Shown here piece after piece: positions 10,311 through 22,080 of a stretch of DNA of 64,000 nt. The DNA is from Nymphaea colorata (taxonomy: Eukaryota; Streptophyta; Magnoliopsida; Nymphaeales; Nymphaeaceae), in assembly GCF_008831285.2 (NCBI RefSeq), contig NC_045141.1, positions 22,040,742 through 22,104,741 on the forward strand, in the 5' to 3' direction. The translations under genes and the position numbers were made by a program. The notes below the pieces were generated by a model. It saw only the letters and a program-made list of their open reading frames with translations, did no database searches and was not told the origin of the DNA. Each line of letters opens with the position of its first letter. Position 1 is the stretch's first letter.

Positions 10311-13300
10311 ATAGCAGTTTCTCTCGTACAACATGACAGTCAAGTTCGATGTGTTTTGTCCGTTCATGAAACACTGGATTCGCAGCAATGTGTAATGCAG
10401 CTTGATTGTTACAATATACTGTTATAGGCGATATTTGACTGAAACCCATGTCATGTAATAGATATCTTAACCATGTAATCTCACATACTAGATTTGCCAT
10501 GGATCTGTATTCTGCTTCTGCAGATGATCTGGATACCGTGTTTTGTTTCTTTGTCTTCCAAGATATAGGTACTGATCCAAGAAAAACACAATAACCGGTG
10601 ACAGAACGTCGTGTTTGTTGACACGCGGCCCAATCTGAATCGCAGAAAGCACTTAATTGCATATTGTTTTCTTTGTTCATAAGAATGCCTTGACCAGGAT
10701 GCTTTTTTAGGTAGCGAATGACACGGAATGCTGCTTGTAGATGTGGTAGTCTGGGTTGCTGCATGAATCGACTGAACACATGTACAGCATATTGTATGTC
10801 CGGCCGAGTAATGCTCAAATATATTAGCCTCCCAACAAGTCGACGGTATTGAGTTGGATCCTTAATGAATTCTCCTTGTTCGATCTCTAAATTATGCTTT
10901 TGTTCCATAGGAGTATCGGCCGGTTTTGCTCCCAAAAGACCTGCTTCATGAATTATGTCAGTTGCATATTTTTGTTGGGAAATATATATACTTTTGGCTG
11001 AGCGAGCAATTTCAATTCTTAGAAAATATTTAGGTTTGCCCAAATCTTTCATGTGAAACTTTTTGCATAAGAAAATTTTGAAATTGTCAACTGCCTTTTC
11101 TGTGTTACCCGCAATTAATAAATCATCAACATATATTAGGATAGCAATAAAAGTTTTACCGCTTCTAAATGTGAATAATGTATGATCAGCTTTGGATTGC
11201 GTGAACCCATATTCTTCAAGAGAAGTTGAGAGCTTGTAAAACCAATTTCTTGGGGATTGTTTCAATCCATAAAGAGATTTGTGCAATTTACATACCTGAT
11301 TTTCCCCCTGTTTTGCATATCCTTGTGGCATTTGCATATATACTTCTTCAAGCAAGTCTCCATGCAAGAATGCATTATTAACATCCATTTGGCACATGAT
11401 CCAATCTTGATTAGCTGCAATGGTGAGAAAGGTACGTACCGTTACCATCTTTGCAACTGGTGCAAAAGTTTCGTTGTAGTCCAGCCCCTCTTGTTAAGAG
11501 TATCCTTTAGCTACCAAACGAGCTTTATATCGTTCAATAGATCCATCCGATCTCAACTTGATTTTGTAGACCCATTTGCTCCCAATTGGTTTCACTCCCT
11601 TTGGAAGCGTCGTAATGGTCCAAGTTTTATTCTCTTGAAGGGCACGAATTTCGCAATCCATGGCATCTTGCCATTCCTTGTACTGCACAGCTTCTTCATA
11701 CTTTTGAGGCTCAGATTTAGACATAAGAGAGGTGAGAAACACAAAATGTCTATTAGAAAAACGTTGAAAAGAGATAAACTTGTTCAACTCATACCTTGTT
11801 CCTTGTTTGCGACCTGACATGAGAGGGCTATTGGTTGAAGGTGAGGCGACGAGGGTACAAAAGTAGTCATTCAACCAAGTTGTGGGCTTTCTAACTCGAG
11901 CGGATCTCCTAATGGGTCCGGAAGTCTGATTTGGATCAAGAGAAGAGTTTGGCTCGTTGGAATTTAAGGATACAATGAAGTCTTCTTGTTGTCTAATGGA
12001 TCCGGGTGTTGGATTTGGATCTTGATCAAAAGACGGGTTGGAATTGGTGGGTAAAGTAGGTTCTTCTAGACGTTCTCTATCAAGATTCAAAGGTTCTTCG
12101 ATCTCTAAGTGGGTTGTATCTAGTGGTGTACTAAGAAACGTTCCATTGGCATCGTCTTGATAGTTAACTTCATCATGGTTGTAAGGTATGAGTAAAACAA
12201 TATTATTTTTGTCATTCTTCCTGTTTTGAAAAGGAAAAATATGTTCGTAAAACACAACGTCTCGACTAGAAAATACTTTGTGAGTTTCTATATCATACAA
12301 CTTGTATGCTTTTTGCCCCTCGGGATATCCAATAAATATGCATTTGGATGCCCGAGGCTCGAATTTATCCTTTTTGTGACTGGTGTTAGTGGCGTAGCAT
12401 AGCGACCAAAAAATTTTCAAATGTTTAATATTGGGCTTTTTCTTAAACAATCTTTCAAAAGGGGTTTTTCCATCAAGTTTTAAAGAAGGGATACGATTTA
12501 TCAAATAGGCAGCCGTTAAAATGCATTCCCCCCAAAATCGTATAGGAAGGTTCGATTCAAATCGAAGAGCCCTAGCAACCTCGAGGAGGTGTCTATGTTT
12601 ACGCTCTACTACACCGTTTTGTTGTGGTGTAGCAACACAACTATGTTGATGGGTAGTCCCTTGATTTTGTAAAAATTCTTTCATTTCGAGTGAGAAAAAC
12701 TCAGTCCCATTATCGGATCGTAAAGATTTAATTTGGCAATTAAATTGGGTTTTGATTAAGGCGAAAAATTTTTTGATGACATGAAGTGCTTCAAACTTAT
12801 GCCTCATTAAGAAAATCCATGTGGCACGGGAAAAGTCATCTACAATACTAAAAAAATAGTAGGCACCAGAAATAGTGGATTGGGAGTAAGGGCCCTAAAT
12901 ATCACAATGAATCAAATCAAAAGGATGAGTTGTAGAAATATCACTCAAATCAAACTTAAGTCGTGTCTGTTTTGCACGATGGCACACATCACACATATGA
13001 TCATTTTTCAAAACAAGACTCAAATCTAAATTTTTGTTCACTAATTTCAAACGAGAAGATGAAATATGACCTAATCTCTTATGCCAAAGTTCATGCGAAG
13101 AAAGGGAAAAATAGGTATAAGCACAAGTTGGTTCTTGTTGGAGAACATAAAGGCCGCCTTTCACCTCACCCCGACCAATCGTCATCTTCGATGCCAGGTC
13201 CTGGATAACACAATGATCAGAAAAAAAATTTACAGAACACTTTAAGTTTCTAGTAAGTTCACTAACAGAGAGCAAATTGACTTTAAATGATGGTATGCAT

Positions 13301-14660
13301 AACACATTGTCCATTTCAAAAGACGACATAGATATTTTGCCCATTTGATGAACTAGGAGAGTTCTTCCATTTGGTAACGTCACAGGTACATTACACATTT
13401 TTAACTCATGGAGTGCATGTGGATTAGAGCATATATGTCGACTGGCTCCCGAATCAATAATCCAACTAAGAGAATGTAAATTAGTTGAGTCATTGTTACT
13501 GTGTGAGCTATATTACCTGCAAAATTGATGTTGGCCGGTTGATCCTTCACCAAAGATAGAAGTCTATGATATTGTTCAATGGTGAAGGCTGGCGCAATGC
13601 TCCTAGTATAGTGTCCTCCACTGTCTTGACCAAAGACGTCATTAGAAAAGCTGGGTTTCAGATCTGGTTTGGTCTGGTTTTGACTGACGTTGCCTGCAAT
13701 ATTTTGCTTAAATCTTGGATCATAAAGACGATGGCCTGGTGGGTACCCAATCAGCTTGAATCATTTCTCTTTAATGTGTCCAACACCTTGGCAAAAACTA
13801 CAGATTGGTCTGGTTTGTTGTCCTCCTTTGTTTCGTTGGAAACCAGCACCATTCTCCCATTGGAACCTCTTTTCTTGATTGATTTTCATGATAGCTAGGG
13901 CAGCGGTTCCTTCATTTGTAGAACTTGAAAATCGTGCTTCCCGTTGCTTTTCTTCTTGTAGTACCATAGCATAGACTTTATTGATATTTGGAAGAGGGTC
14001 AATAAGTAGAATCTGCCCTCTAACGGAATTGTATGAGTCATTTAGACCCATAAGAAATTGCATGACACACTCCATTTGAATTTGATCCGAATATGCCTTC
14101 ATGGCACCACAAGAACAAATAGGGATGAGAGAGTAGGAACCAAGTTCATCCCAAAGAGCTTTTAGTTTAGTATAATATGACGCAATGGACATAGTATCTT
14201 GTTGTAGACGACATATGGAACTTTGGATTTGGAAAATCCGGGGAGCAAGACTTTGTGTGAAGCGCTCTTTCAAATCTTGCCAGACTTCTCTAGCATTAGT
14301 CGAGTATATGATGCTTGCTAAAATATCCTTAGTGACAGAATTCAAGATCCAAGATAATACAAGATTATTACATCTAACCCACATACGATGGTTAGGATCA
14401 CTCTTGTTTGGTTCTATAATTGAACCATCTATGAAGCCGAACTTATTTTTTGCTGAGAGGGCCATTACCATGGCTCTACTCCATGTTCCATAATTTTCTC
14501 CATTAAAACTTTGAGACACCAAAGCATTTCCAGGATTATCGGAATGATGAATATAAAAGGGATCAGATAGCACCTGGATATCGGCACCATTGATGTTGAG
14601 ATCTGCATCATCACCAGACGGACAGCCATTATTGATCTCCATATGTACACGTTCTGCCAT
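10311..14660 (-). pseudogene. Broken copia Gag-Pol of the unit A element
   Basis: The Gag part (13761-14660) begins MAERV and has the Gag-family words YIHHSDNPG and NGENYGTW. It ends with a half zinc knuckle cut by a premature TGA. A different frame from about 13500 holds the protease motif DSGAS (about 13460), the integrase HHCC region and an in-frame TAG at 12895. The next block (11494-12807) carries the integrase core and the start of reverse transcriptase, and ends with TAA at 11494. The last block holds the RT motif YVDDL and RNase H words such as CDSDWA and SSAEAEYR, and stops at the LTR fusion. So there is at least one frameshift (between 13398 and 13761) and three in-frame stops. No functional polyprotein is possible. 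Confidence 0.92.
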
Positions 14661-14677
14661 TCAATGCTCTCATACCA

Positions 14678-14984
14678 TGTGGAATTCCTTCATGGAGAAC
14701 GTGAGAGAAGAGAGAGACGGGCGTTGGGCAGGAATGGCGAGTTATTTTTTTCCCCTTTCATTAAATGGTAATAAATATACAAAGAATTTACAACGTTTAG
14801 TTTTCAACGGTAGGAAAAGAAAAGCCTAATTAGGGAGTGCTAAACAAGGAAGGGAAGAAGAGAGACGTGCTTGCTGTCTTGAACGTTGAAAAATCTAGTC
14901 GTTTAGAGTATGCGACTTCTTGGTTCAACGTTCAAGACAGCACAACAAAGCTTTACAATTTTCAATTTTATACTAAATTTAACA
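14678..14984 (-). repeat. 5' LTR of the unit A copia element
   Basis: Starts TGTGGAATTCC and ends TTTAACA as read on the plus strand. It abuts the primer-binding site on its left and the target duplication ACTTT on its right. The first 33 bases recur at 10278-10310, the surviving stub of the opposite LTR. Confidence 0.9.
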
Positions 14985-15699
14985 ACTTTCATGAACCTTT
15001 TTGAGTCCATGATGGTAACGTGGTCAGGTCCATCCGGTCATGACAGATAAGTTCTCTATATTTCTTTTATTTCATAGCCTTTTAGGGGCACATATACACT
15101 CAACCAAGGTATAGCTCTGAGGGGATAGAGAGCGTTTGGCTTGCCTGGACTTGGGAGTTCTGGTTAGATGAAGGACGTCAAGTTACCAGGAAATCCATCT
15201 GTGTGATTAAAAACGCCCTTGATCAACTGGTGAATGTGATCTCCCTTTATCAGAAGAAATATGAGCTGAATCCGCTTAATAAGTTTGTTGTATAATTTCA
15301 GATTGTGCTCGATGCCCATGAAAAAGTGCAGAGAAGTCATTGATGATAGCTGGTTATGCCAAAGTCGACGAATATTTCAGGAGATTGGTTGCATCTGAGT
15401 TACAATAGAATTACATATCATATTTCCTAATAGTCTACCATAGTTGTTCAACTCAAGTCGTAAAGCCCGTGGCTACTGCTCCCTGCACTCAGAGCCTACG
15501 CATGCTTCGACTTATGTGAAAAGTGCAACTATATATAAATGCATCAAATCGATGCAATCAAATGTGTTTCGTGCAATCCTGGCGCGAAACAGGATTACGA
15601 GATCTGGTGAACATCACCTTCAATTGGTTGGTTTTGCGAATTATTAATTGACTACCTGTGGTTCAACTTTTTTTTCAGTTCAAGAGCTGTGGTTTGAGG

Positions 15700-15980
15700 T
15701 GAAGAACCAAAACTCAACTGCTCTTTCATCATCGGAAGCCAGATATATTGCAGCGTGTAGCCATCCTTGTAGAGCAATATTAAGAGATTTACATCAAACT
15801 CAACCCGAAAAAACTGACATTCTGGCGACGACGTGTCAAACTGTTTTCATAAAAAGTATTTCCGGTTCTCAAGTTAGCAAAAGCACATTTTACTATTCTA
15901 TATGCTTAAAAAGCGGTGGCACTGTGGCAGAGACAAGATATTGACATGGTGTTGAAGGTTTTGCCAAAGAACAAATGCAA
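15700..15980 (+). pseudogene. Copia RNase H fossil, unit A copy
   Basis: The frame at 15648-15944 contains ALSSSEARYIAA, the diagnostic C-terminal RNase H motif of Ty1/copia. Further on, GSQVSKSTFYYSI aligns with the usual region around the conserved Lys-His-Ile. This is the best preserved of four copies; the others are in units B and C and inverted at 48090-48385. No LTRs remain nearby. The fossil is older than the triplication, because each unit carries it at the same place. Confidence 0.8.
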
Positions 15981-16338
15981 ATCTCATAAAATTCAGATAA
16001 CTGGTGGGCATATTTTTGATATCCCATTAAAGAGGGGGTAATATAAGTAGCTGCCTTTGGATTTGATCAGGCAGTTCTGCCCAACTTTAGCTTGGGCAAG
16101 GAGAGACATAAGGAGATTAAATGGTGATTATTCTTGTTGAGGTTATTCTCCCTCTCGATTGTACTATCACAATAGTCTGCATTCCTTCTGTGTCTCCAAC
16201 AGACTTAGACTCGATAACAATATGAAACCATACCGAACATGACGTGCATTAACAACAAATGCTCGTGTTTAGTAGTTATTACTCAGCCTGTGAAACACAA
16301 CAGGCTAAGATTGTCAAAGGAACACACTGAACCCTCCA

Positions 16339-18412
16339 TCATGGAGTTGTCCTGAATGAGTTACAAGCTGAATCAGAGACGCTGAACCCTCCATCTACAA
16401 CAAGGTTGTGTCCGCTGATGTACTTGGACTCATCACCAGCCAAATGGAGTGCAGCTTCTGCTGTGTCATCTACCTTAAGAGATAGCCCTTTTAAGTTTGC
16501 AAACTGATCAGCCCAACTGTGAAACTCAGCTTCATCAAGTCCAAAGAAGCGCGTTGTGTTGGATGTGAACACGGCATGTGGTGAAATGCAGTTAACTCTG
16601 ATCCCATACTTTCCCAGTTCTGTGGCCAAACTTTTGGTCAGTCCCACTACTGCATGCTTGGAGGTGCAATAGCCATGGCCACCAAGGCCAGCCATCAGTG
16701 ATGCACAGCTTGCCGTCAGGATTATGCTGCCTCGCTTCGCCGGGATCATCATCCTTGCAGCATGCTTGGCAGCTCGGAACATACCAACTACATTCACATT
16801 CATGAGTCCCTCAAATTTGGATGCGTCATAGTCCACCAAACTAGGCATGGGAGAGTTGGTTTCTGCAATGCCCACATTGCTGAACATAATATCAGGCCTC
16901 CCATGCACCTTGACTGCTGTATCAACGGCTCTGCGAATATCATCATCCTTGGTCACATCACAGTGCACATACTCGGCGACGTGATCTTCTTTTGTACTCA
17001 ATTCACTGCAAACATGCCGGCCTAGATCGTCCTGGATGTCAGCAATGAATACCTTGGCACCATGGCGGTGGAAGAGCTTGGCTGCAGCCAGGCCAGTCCC
17101 AGCGGTCGCACCAGTTACTATGGCTACTCTGCCTTTCAGCCTGAAGGTAAGGAAAAATCCAAATGCACAAGTTTACTTGAAAAGAATGTACTTTTGGGGA
17201 GGAAGGCTTCTGCATGAATACTTCAGCCGGTACGTTCTCAAGTAGATCTAACATCTCCACCATCGATTTCATCTGTCGGATGACCTCGTTGCGCGCATGG
17301 ATGGTATTCTGTCATATTGAACATCGGTACCAACCATAGCCATAAAAACCATTATCGAGTTCTGTGGCGAGCTTCTTCTCATTTATAGTACGGTGAACTT
17401 GAAAAAACAGGAAAAATAAGAGAAAAAAATGGTATTTTTTTTAAAAAATAACGAATCCTATTAAAATAAAATTAGTGAGAACTAATAGCACAAACATAAA
17501 AAAAAATTAAAACAAGCAGAAAAATGCCTAAACACAACCGGAAAAAACGGTTTTGGGATTTTTTTAACCATTTTGTAAAGTTTAACAACTAATTTATTTC
17601 TATTTTTTTAGTATGGTACTTACAAGCAAAAAAGAAAAAAAAACCTTATAAGGACATCTAAACCGTGAATTAATTTTATGGCCTGGAAATGGAGTAACTC
17701 GACCCACAAAAACAGTCGATGGATGCACGCGCACGCAGTCTAGGCCTGGGAGTTGAACAAAGTGGCGCCTTGAATCGAAGAGGATTTCAACAAGCTATAT
17801 GTTCACTATCAAATGACTCAGGCTCGCCTCAGAATGAACGTCATGATCGTGGTTTGAGTTGATCCGGGAAAATGAAATCGCCACTCAACACATGGCGTAA
17901 CCGATGGAATCAGCAAAAGGTTACTCATTAAACAACATATTCTGTGGGTCAAGATTTTGGAAGTGAAATCATGATGACACTGGAAGTTTGATGCACTGCA
18001 GGAGTCGATATTTTCTGCCTCCAGTTTTCCTCTCAACCCATCCGAGTGACCTGATTCAACACATATCTCCGTTGACAGATGATGTACAAAACATCCACCC
18101 AAATTTTAATACACACACAAACACAGACAGATCTATATACTAAGTATAACACACACACATACACATGTTTATAAACAATTTTTGTACGTGTTTCGAATCG
18201 CATCGCATCGTATTCTTATATACTGTTCTTTTTTCTTTCTTTTCAGCATCCTTTGCTCAACTTGATCAAACCCTTTCACCAGCCTTTCGCGACATTCCTT
18301 GGATGAATAAAGTACAAACTAAATGTAATTCCTCAGTTGGCACGATGAGATTCTAAAGAACTTACCTTTGAACAAGAGGTGGAAGAACCGTGTTGCTCAT
18401 CTCTGCCGACAT
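16339..18412 (-). CDS. Short-chain dehydrogenase/reductase, copy A
   Basis: A two-exon gene. Exon 1 is 18366-18412 (47 bases, ATG at 18412, donor GTAAG). The intron is 17141-18365, and exon 2 is 16339-17140. The join keeps phase and gives 282 residues. The product is a classical SDR of the plant SDR110C type (relatives include xanthoxin, secoisolariciresinol and terpenoid-alcohol dehydrogenases), an NAD(P)-dependent oxidoreductase probably in the cytosol. Visible parts are the TGxxxGxG cofactor loop at 25-32, Asp50 after the second strand (favours NAD), N132, catalytic S160, Y173 and K177 (YCTSK), and a C-terminal GHNLVVDGGF. Copy A differs from B and C by Thr for Ile within the glycine loop and by a changed substrate loop (about 204-220). 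The usual NNAG motif reads SNVG in all three. No stop or frameshift is seen, so it may be active. Its substrate cannot be told from sequence. Confidence 0.86.
18100..18165. repeat. AC-rich microsatellite upstream of SDR exon 1 in unit A
   Basis: Imperfect ACACAC runs inside the SDR copy A intron. The matching intron of copy C has a longer (AC)n at about 39652-39672 and copy B a short one at 26862-26876. Confidence 0.75.
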
Positions 18413-18710
18413 ATCAAGGGGCCTCAATTTCCTTCCTCCTCCTTTTTTATATGTTAGACAAATTCACCAGCATTCAACTTTCTTTTGTTAAGAAAGGCGT
18501 CTCTGAGGACATATAAAGGGGCCTCGAGTCTCTTCCTCCTCCTCCTCCTCTTTTATATGTTAGTCAAATGCACCAGTGTTCAATGTTCATTTGTTAAGAA
18601 AGACAACGCCCACATATCAAGTGGCCTCGAACCCTTCCTCCACCTTCTCCGCCTACTGTTTTATGTTAGACAACTGCACCAGCAATCAATTTTCTTTTGT
18701 TAAAGAAAGA
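18409..18710 (-). promoter_or_regulatory. Triplicated TATA/leader segment of SDR copy A
   Basis: Three tandem copies of a segment of about 100 bases start at 18409, 18509 and 18612. Each has the word ACATATcAAGgGGCCTC, a CT-rich tract, a TATAAAA-like box on the minus strand (18445-18451 and 18551-18557; weaker in the third) and TTCTTTTGTTA. Units B and C have one copy. In B the TATA box is about 66 bases from the ATG. In A the first box is only 33 bases away, so one of the outer boxes is more likely used. Confidence 0.62.
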
Positions 18711-20054
18711 CCGATCATTTTCTAAATAGATGCTATGGACGGCTCAATTTCCAGAATCTTGGACAGTGGATGGCATTTAATAGGTCAGAGGTGGCCCTTC
18801 GGCTGCACAAATTGACGGGAAAGTCTCTCAAATGCACCTTTGGACGTAAATAGCTTTTCACAGTTAAGCCTTTTTTGGTTCATTTTAGCTTTTTGATTTT
18901 TCAAGTGCAATGAAGGTGGAGAGAGAAAGAGAGAGAGAGCTTGAGAGGTGCAACCAAAGTCTTGTAGATGGCTAGTTTTCATTTTGAGTGCTTAATATCA
19001 ACATTCTGTGCTTCAAAAGATTATAAAGAGAAGGGAAGTGACCAAAAAAACATGGTGGACAGAGAATTTTCGACAAAATTGGTGCAAGATGAAGGTTGAT
19101 AGATTGCTAGTCTTCGTTCTCTGTGTTGGTATTAACCTCCAAGTTGAAACACATAACGAGTGTGCATATTTTGGCTTTAAAAGCAAGCTATGCATCATAT
19201 GGAAATAACCCATAAAGGGTTCGGTAGAACCATAGAATTAGGTCTCTACAAGAGACGTTTTGACCCTCCCCCTCACCCCGGATTTTCAACATTGAAAAAG
19301 CCAACGAACCCAGGTTGGGTGGAGAGACAGGGAGGTGTGAAATTGCCGAAGCATTTATTTAAAGATACAAAATTTATTTCTTCATTTTTTCTTTATTAAT
19401 GTTTTATTAAGAGTGGGATAGTTCTTTTAAATATGTTTTAGCACTCTCTTTTCATCAGACATGTACCCATGTATTATTCGATTATATACGTCAAAGTTGA
19501 GCAGTTATGTAAATTACTCTTCTCCTTATATTCAGTCTTTAAATATCATCTAAATTGACTATAATGCCATCGAATGCAGTCTACTGCATTGGCTTCCTTG
19601 TTTTTAAATGGCATAAAATAGGGCCTCTAACTTGCATTGGCTTGTTCACATTGTTCTTCTTCTTGTTAATAGTCAATCATCAAATAAGAATCATCATTAT
19701 GGCCATCATGATTATATCATAAAATGCAAAACTCCAATATTTAGAGTGACAATTTCGTTTTAATACCAGTTTCAAGTCATTTTTGGGTGAGTGAGGGAAA
19801 CCATTAGTAGACAAAACCCAAGCTGTCACTTAACCTCTTGTTCTATAAGATATAGGACTTGTTTTGAATGTCTCAAGTTGCTCAAGTTGCTGCACTCGCT
19901 GCACTTTAATTTGCATATTAATGACTTTTTTTTATAATACAGATGTTTCATATGCTTTAAAATTGAGACGGCTTTCCTATTTACCTGCTGCCTACAACCC
20001 AAAAAATTAATTTTATCTATTGTACTATTTTTTATTATTTTGAAAAAGGAATGC

Positions 20055-22080
20055 TGTCACGACCCAATTTTTGATACCAATTTTTTTTTCTCTTTTATAT
20101 ATAATAGCGAAAGTAACATTGAGTAGTCATGACCAAAACTTAAACAAATCAAACACATTAGTTTATTTCAAAAGCAAAATACTTGAACCCAAACAACTAA
20201 ATTAACCACAAATCCCAAAACCGACGCCGTGTCCAGATTGTCAATGCCCATCCATCACAAGCCTGAGGAGGTCGATCTAATAGCTACAAACTCTCAAGAA
20301 CTACCTGTAGAAATAGAAAGAAGGGTAAGAATTCCTCTGAGTATGAAAAAATTTCAACCATGAATGAAACATGACCCAACAAAATAATATTTGATTTTGT
20401 AACACAAATTCATATAAAGGCCTTATGAACCACAACCATAAGACTCCAAAACTTAACATTTATTGCAGTACGTCACATTATAAAAAACAAAATGACGTGT
20501 GCACAACCTCCAAAATTTCATAGGCTTCCAACCGTGGTTCTCTGACAATATCATGGTCATCGTGCCGAGCAACAATAGAAATCCCCGTGGGCACAACTCA
20601 CGAGCAGAACAGAACATATCTTCACCAGGCGATCCAACAGATCGAGGGTACCTGCAGTGAAGCCTCCTGAGATATCCCAGATCGCCGTTGCAGTGGCATG
20701 ACCCCTCTAGGAACCCGGTTTGAGGGGCCAGGAGACGCCTCGCTTCTCAACAGAAACAGAACAGAACCCCGGGCCCTTGTGCCGCCCAATACCCTGTGGG
20801 TCCTCTGGTACAGACCGAGGAGTGTGCGACAACAGTTAACTCACGCGCGTCACTACCTTCTGGGACAAAACCAAACACTGGGCAAAAACATAAACTCGTA
20901 CTCGCATAAACCATTGCACACAGTCCACGTTTCGCCTTCGAATTCCAAATGTGAGGGTTTCTCATCATTAGACATCGTTTATTTCCTCTCACAAAAACCG
21001 CCCTTAGGCTCAGTTTCTTAGACAACAAAAATAAGCCATTTTATAACTGGATTTAATGGCAACAGAACAAAGTCGAGTAAACATGCAACAATACATAGTT
21101 TCACAAATAATAATATTGTAATAATTATATAGAAACAAGAGATCTCAGAACCCTTTTTTTGAAATTTTAAACAAAATTAAGGGCATTAAAGAACAATACA
21201 ACATAATCATAATATTTCACTTTTTCACCGAAATTGCAAATAATTTAATAAAAACCTTCTTTTGGACATTTTAAGGACTTAGAGGATACCAATTCGTTAT
21301 TTCGTATGAAATATCCAGCTCATGCTGAAAATAACTTTCACATGCCTCTTCTTGAATTTTTTTTTAGCAAAAACGTTGCGGCATGAATATCTGAAAAATA
21401 TGAATGCTTTTACAAAAACTACACTATTAAGGTGGACCATTCTTGTAATTTTCTATATTTGATATAAATTTGGTCGAATCTTAGCCTTCTTCTCATTTCT
21501 CGCTGGTCTTTCAATCCTCTCACGGGAGCACCTCCCTCTTCTTCGTATTTCAATCAGAAAAATTATAAAATTTTACCGAGATAATCTTCAGAAAGAGATG
21601 AATCCAACGATCTCTTGCTCGACAATTTCTCACAATGGAACTGATAGCGCCGGCCGTCGGAATACTATTCAGTTTTTGGTTTCACAGGAAAGCATTCCAG
21701 CAACAGGCAGTCACTCAAAAATCAGTATCTCCTCAACCGCTTATCCAAAAATTATGATATTTTATAAGAGTAATCCTCAGAAGCAGGCGAATCCAACTAG
21801 TGCTTATCGTTATTTTTCGACACTGGAGCTAGCAGCGCCGGTCGCCGGAATCCGATTTAGTTTTTAGATTTTCTGTCGCAGAAAACACTCCAGCAATAGA
21901 CAGTCATTAAAAAATCCATATCTTTTTATAGACTATTCAAAAAATTATGAAATTTTACAGGCATAATCTACAGAAGAAGCAGAAGAATCCAAGGAGCTCT
22001 TAATCGTTGTTTTCTGACACCAGATCTGACAATGCTGGTCGCGGGAAATTGCTGTAGTTTTTCGATTTTCTAGATACTTG
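20055..22080. mobile_element. Inserted block between units A and B, possibly a gypsy-type solo LTR
   Basis: The alignment of unit A with unit B breaks at 20054. The new block begins TGTCACGACCCAA, a start often seen in LTRs of plant Ty3/gypsy elements. It has no coding frame of note. Its last 500 bases hold three diverged copies of a repeat of about 190 bases (starts near 21555, 21745, 21935). Each copy has AAAAATTATgAaATTTTA, an Arg/Pro-rich GCCGGTCGCCGG-like word and a TTTAGTTTTT word. The right end merges with the start of unit B and I could not find a convincing target-site duplication. The identity as a solo LTR is therefore tentative. Confidence 0.45.
21555..22080 (+). repeat. Three diverged tandem copies of a 190-bp repeat
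   Basis: Copies begin near 21555, 21745 and 21935, each with an AAAAATTAT..ATTTTA word followed by a TAATC..CAGAAG word, GAATCCAA, and a GC-rich GCCGG..GCCGGAA word. The copies are well diverged, so this is old and belongs to the inserted block, not to the SDR unit. Confidence 0.7.

Larger units (their letters stand above)
10278..14984 (-). mobile_element. Decayed Ty1/copia retrotransposon in unit A, 3' LTR deleted
   Basis: A copia element on the minus strand with one full LTR, at its 5' end (14678-14984, 307 bp, TG...CA). It is flanked by the 5-bp target duplication ACTTT (10273-10277 and 14985-14989). The primer site lies directly inside the 5' LTR at 14666-14677 and differs from the initiator-Met complement by one base. 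At the other end only the outer 33 bases of the 3' LTR remain (10278-10310). These are fused directly to the RNase H coding region, so about 274 bases of LTR plus the end of pol are gone. The domain order is Gag, protease, integrase, reverse transcriptase, RNase H, as expected for Ty1/copia. The coding region is broken by a frameshift and several stops. Confidence 0.93.
7589..20054 (+). repeat. Tandem unit A of a triplicated SDR segment
   Basis: This is the first of three direct copies of a segment that is about 7.5-7.8 kb without later insertions. Matching landmarks occur in the same order in units A, B and C. They are: the block beginning CAGCATCCCTCC; the word GGACAATGATATCACAGC (9008, 22573, 30257); a 20-base palindrome (9399, 22930, 30632); the copia RNase H fossil; the two SDR exons; and the AT-rich tail. 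Unit A is enlarged by a decayed copia element (10278-14984), by two extra copies of a 184-bp repeat, and by about 540 bases at 8315-8855 that B and C lack. It ends where an unrelated block starts at 20055. Confidence 0.85.

Noticed and set aside
22019..22040. An ACA followed by ATGC near 22029 as the right end and target duplication of the 20055 insert
   Set aside because: The third 190-bp repeat continues past this point to about 22080, so the match to the left flank is probably chance.
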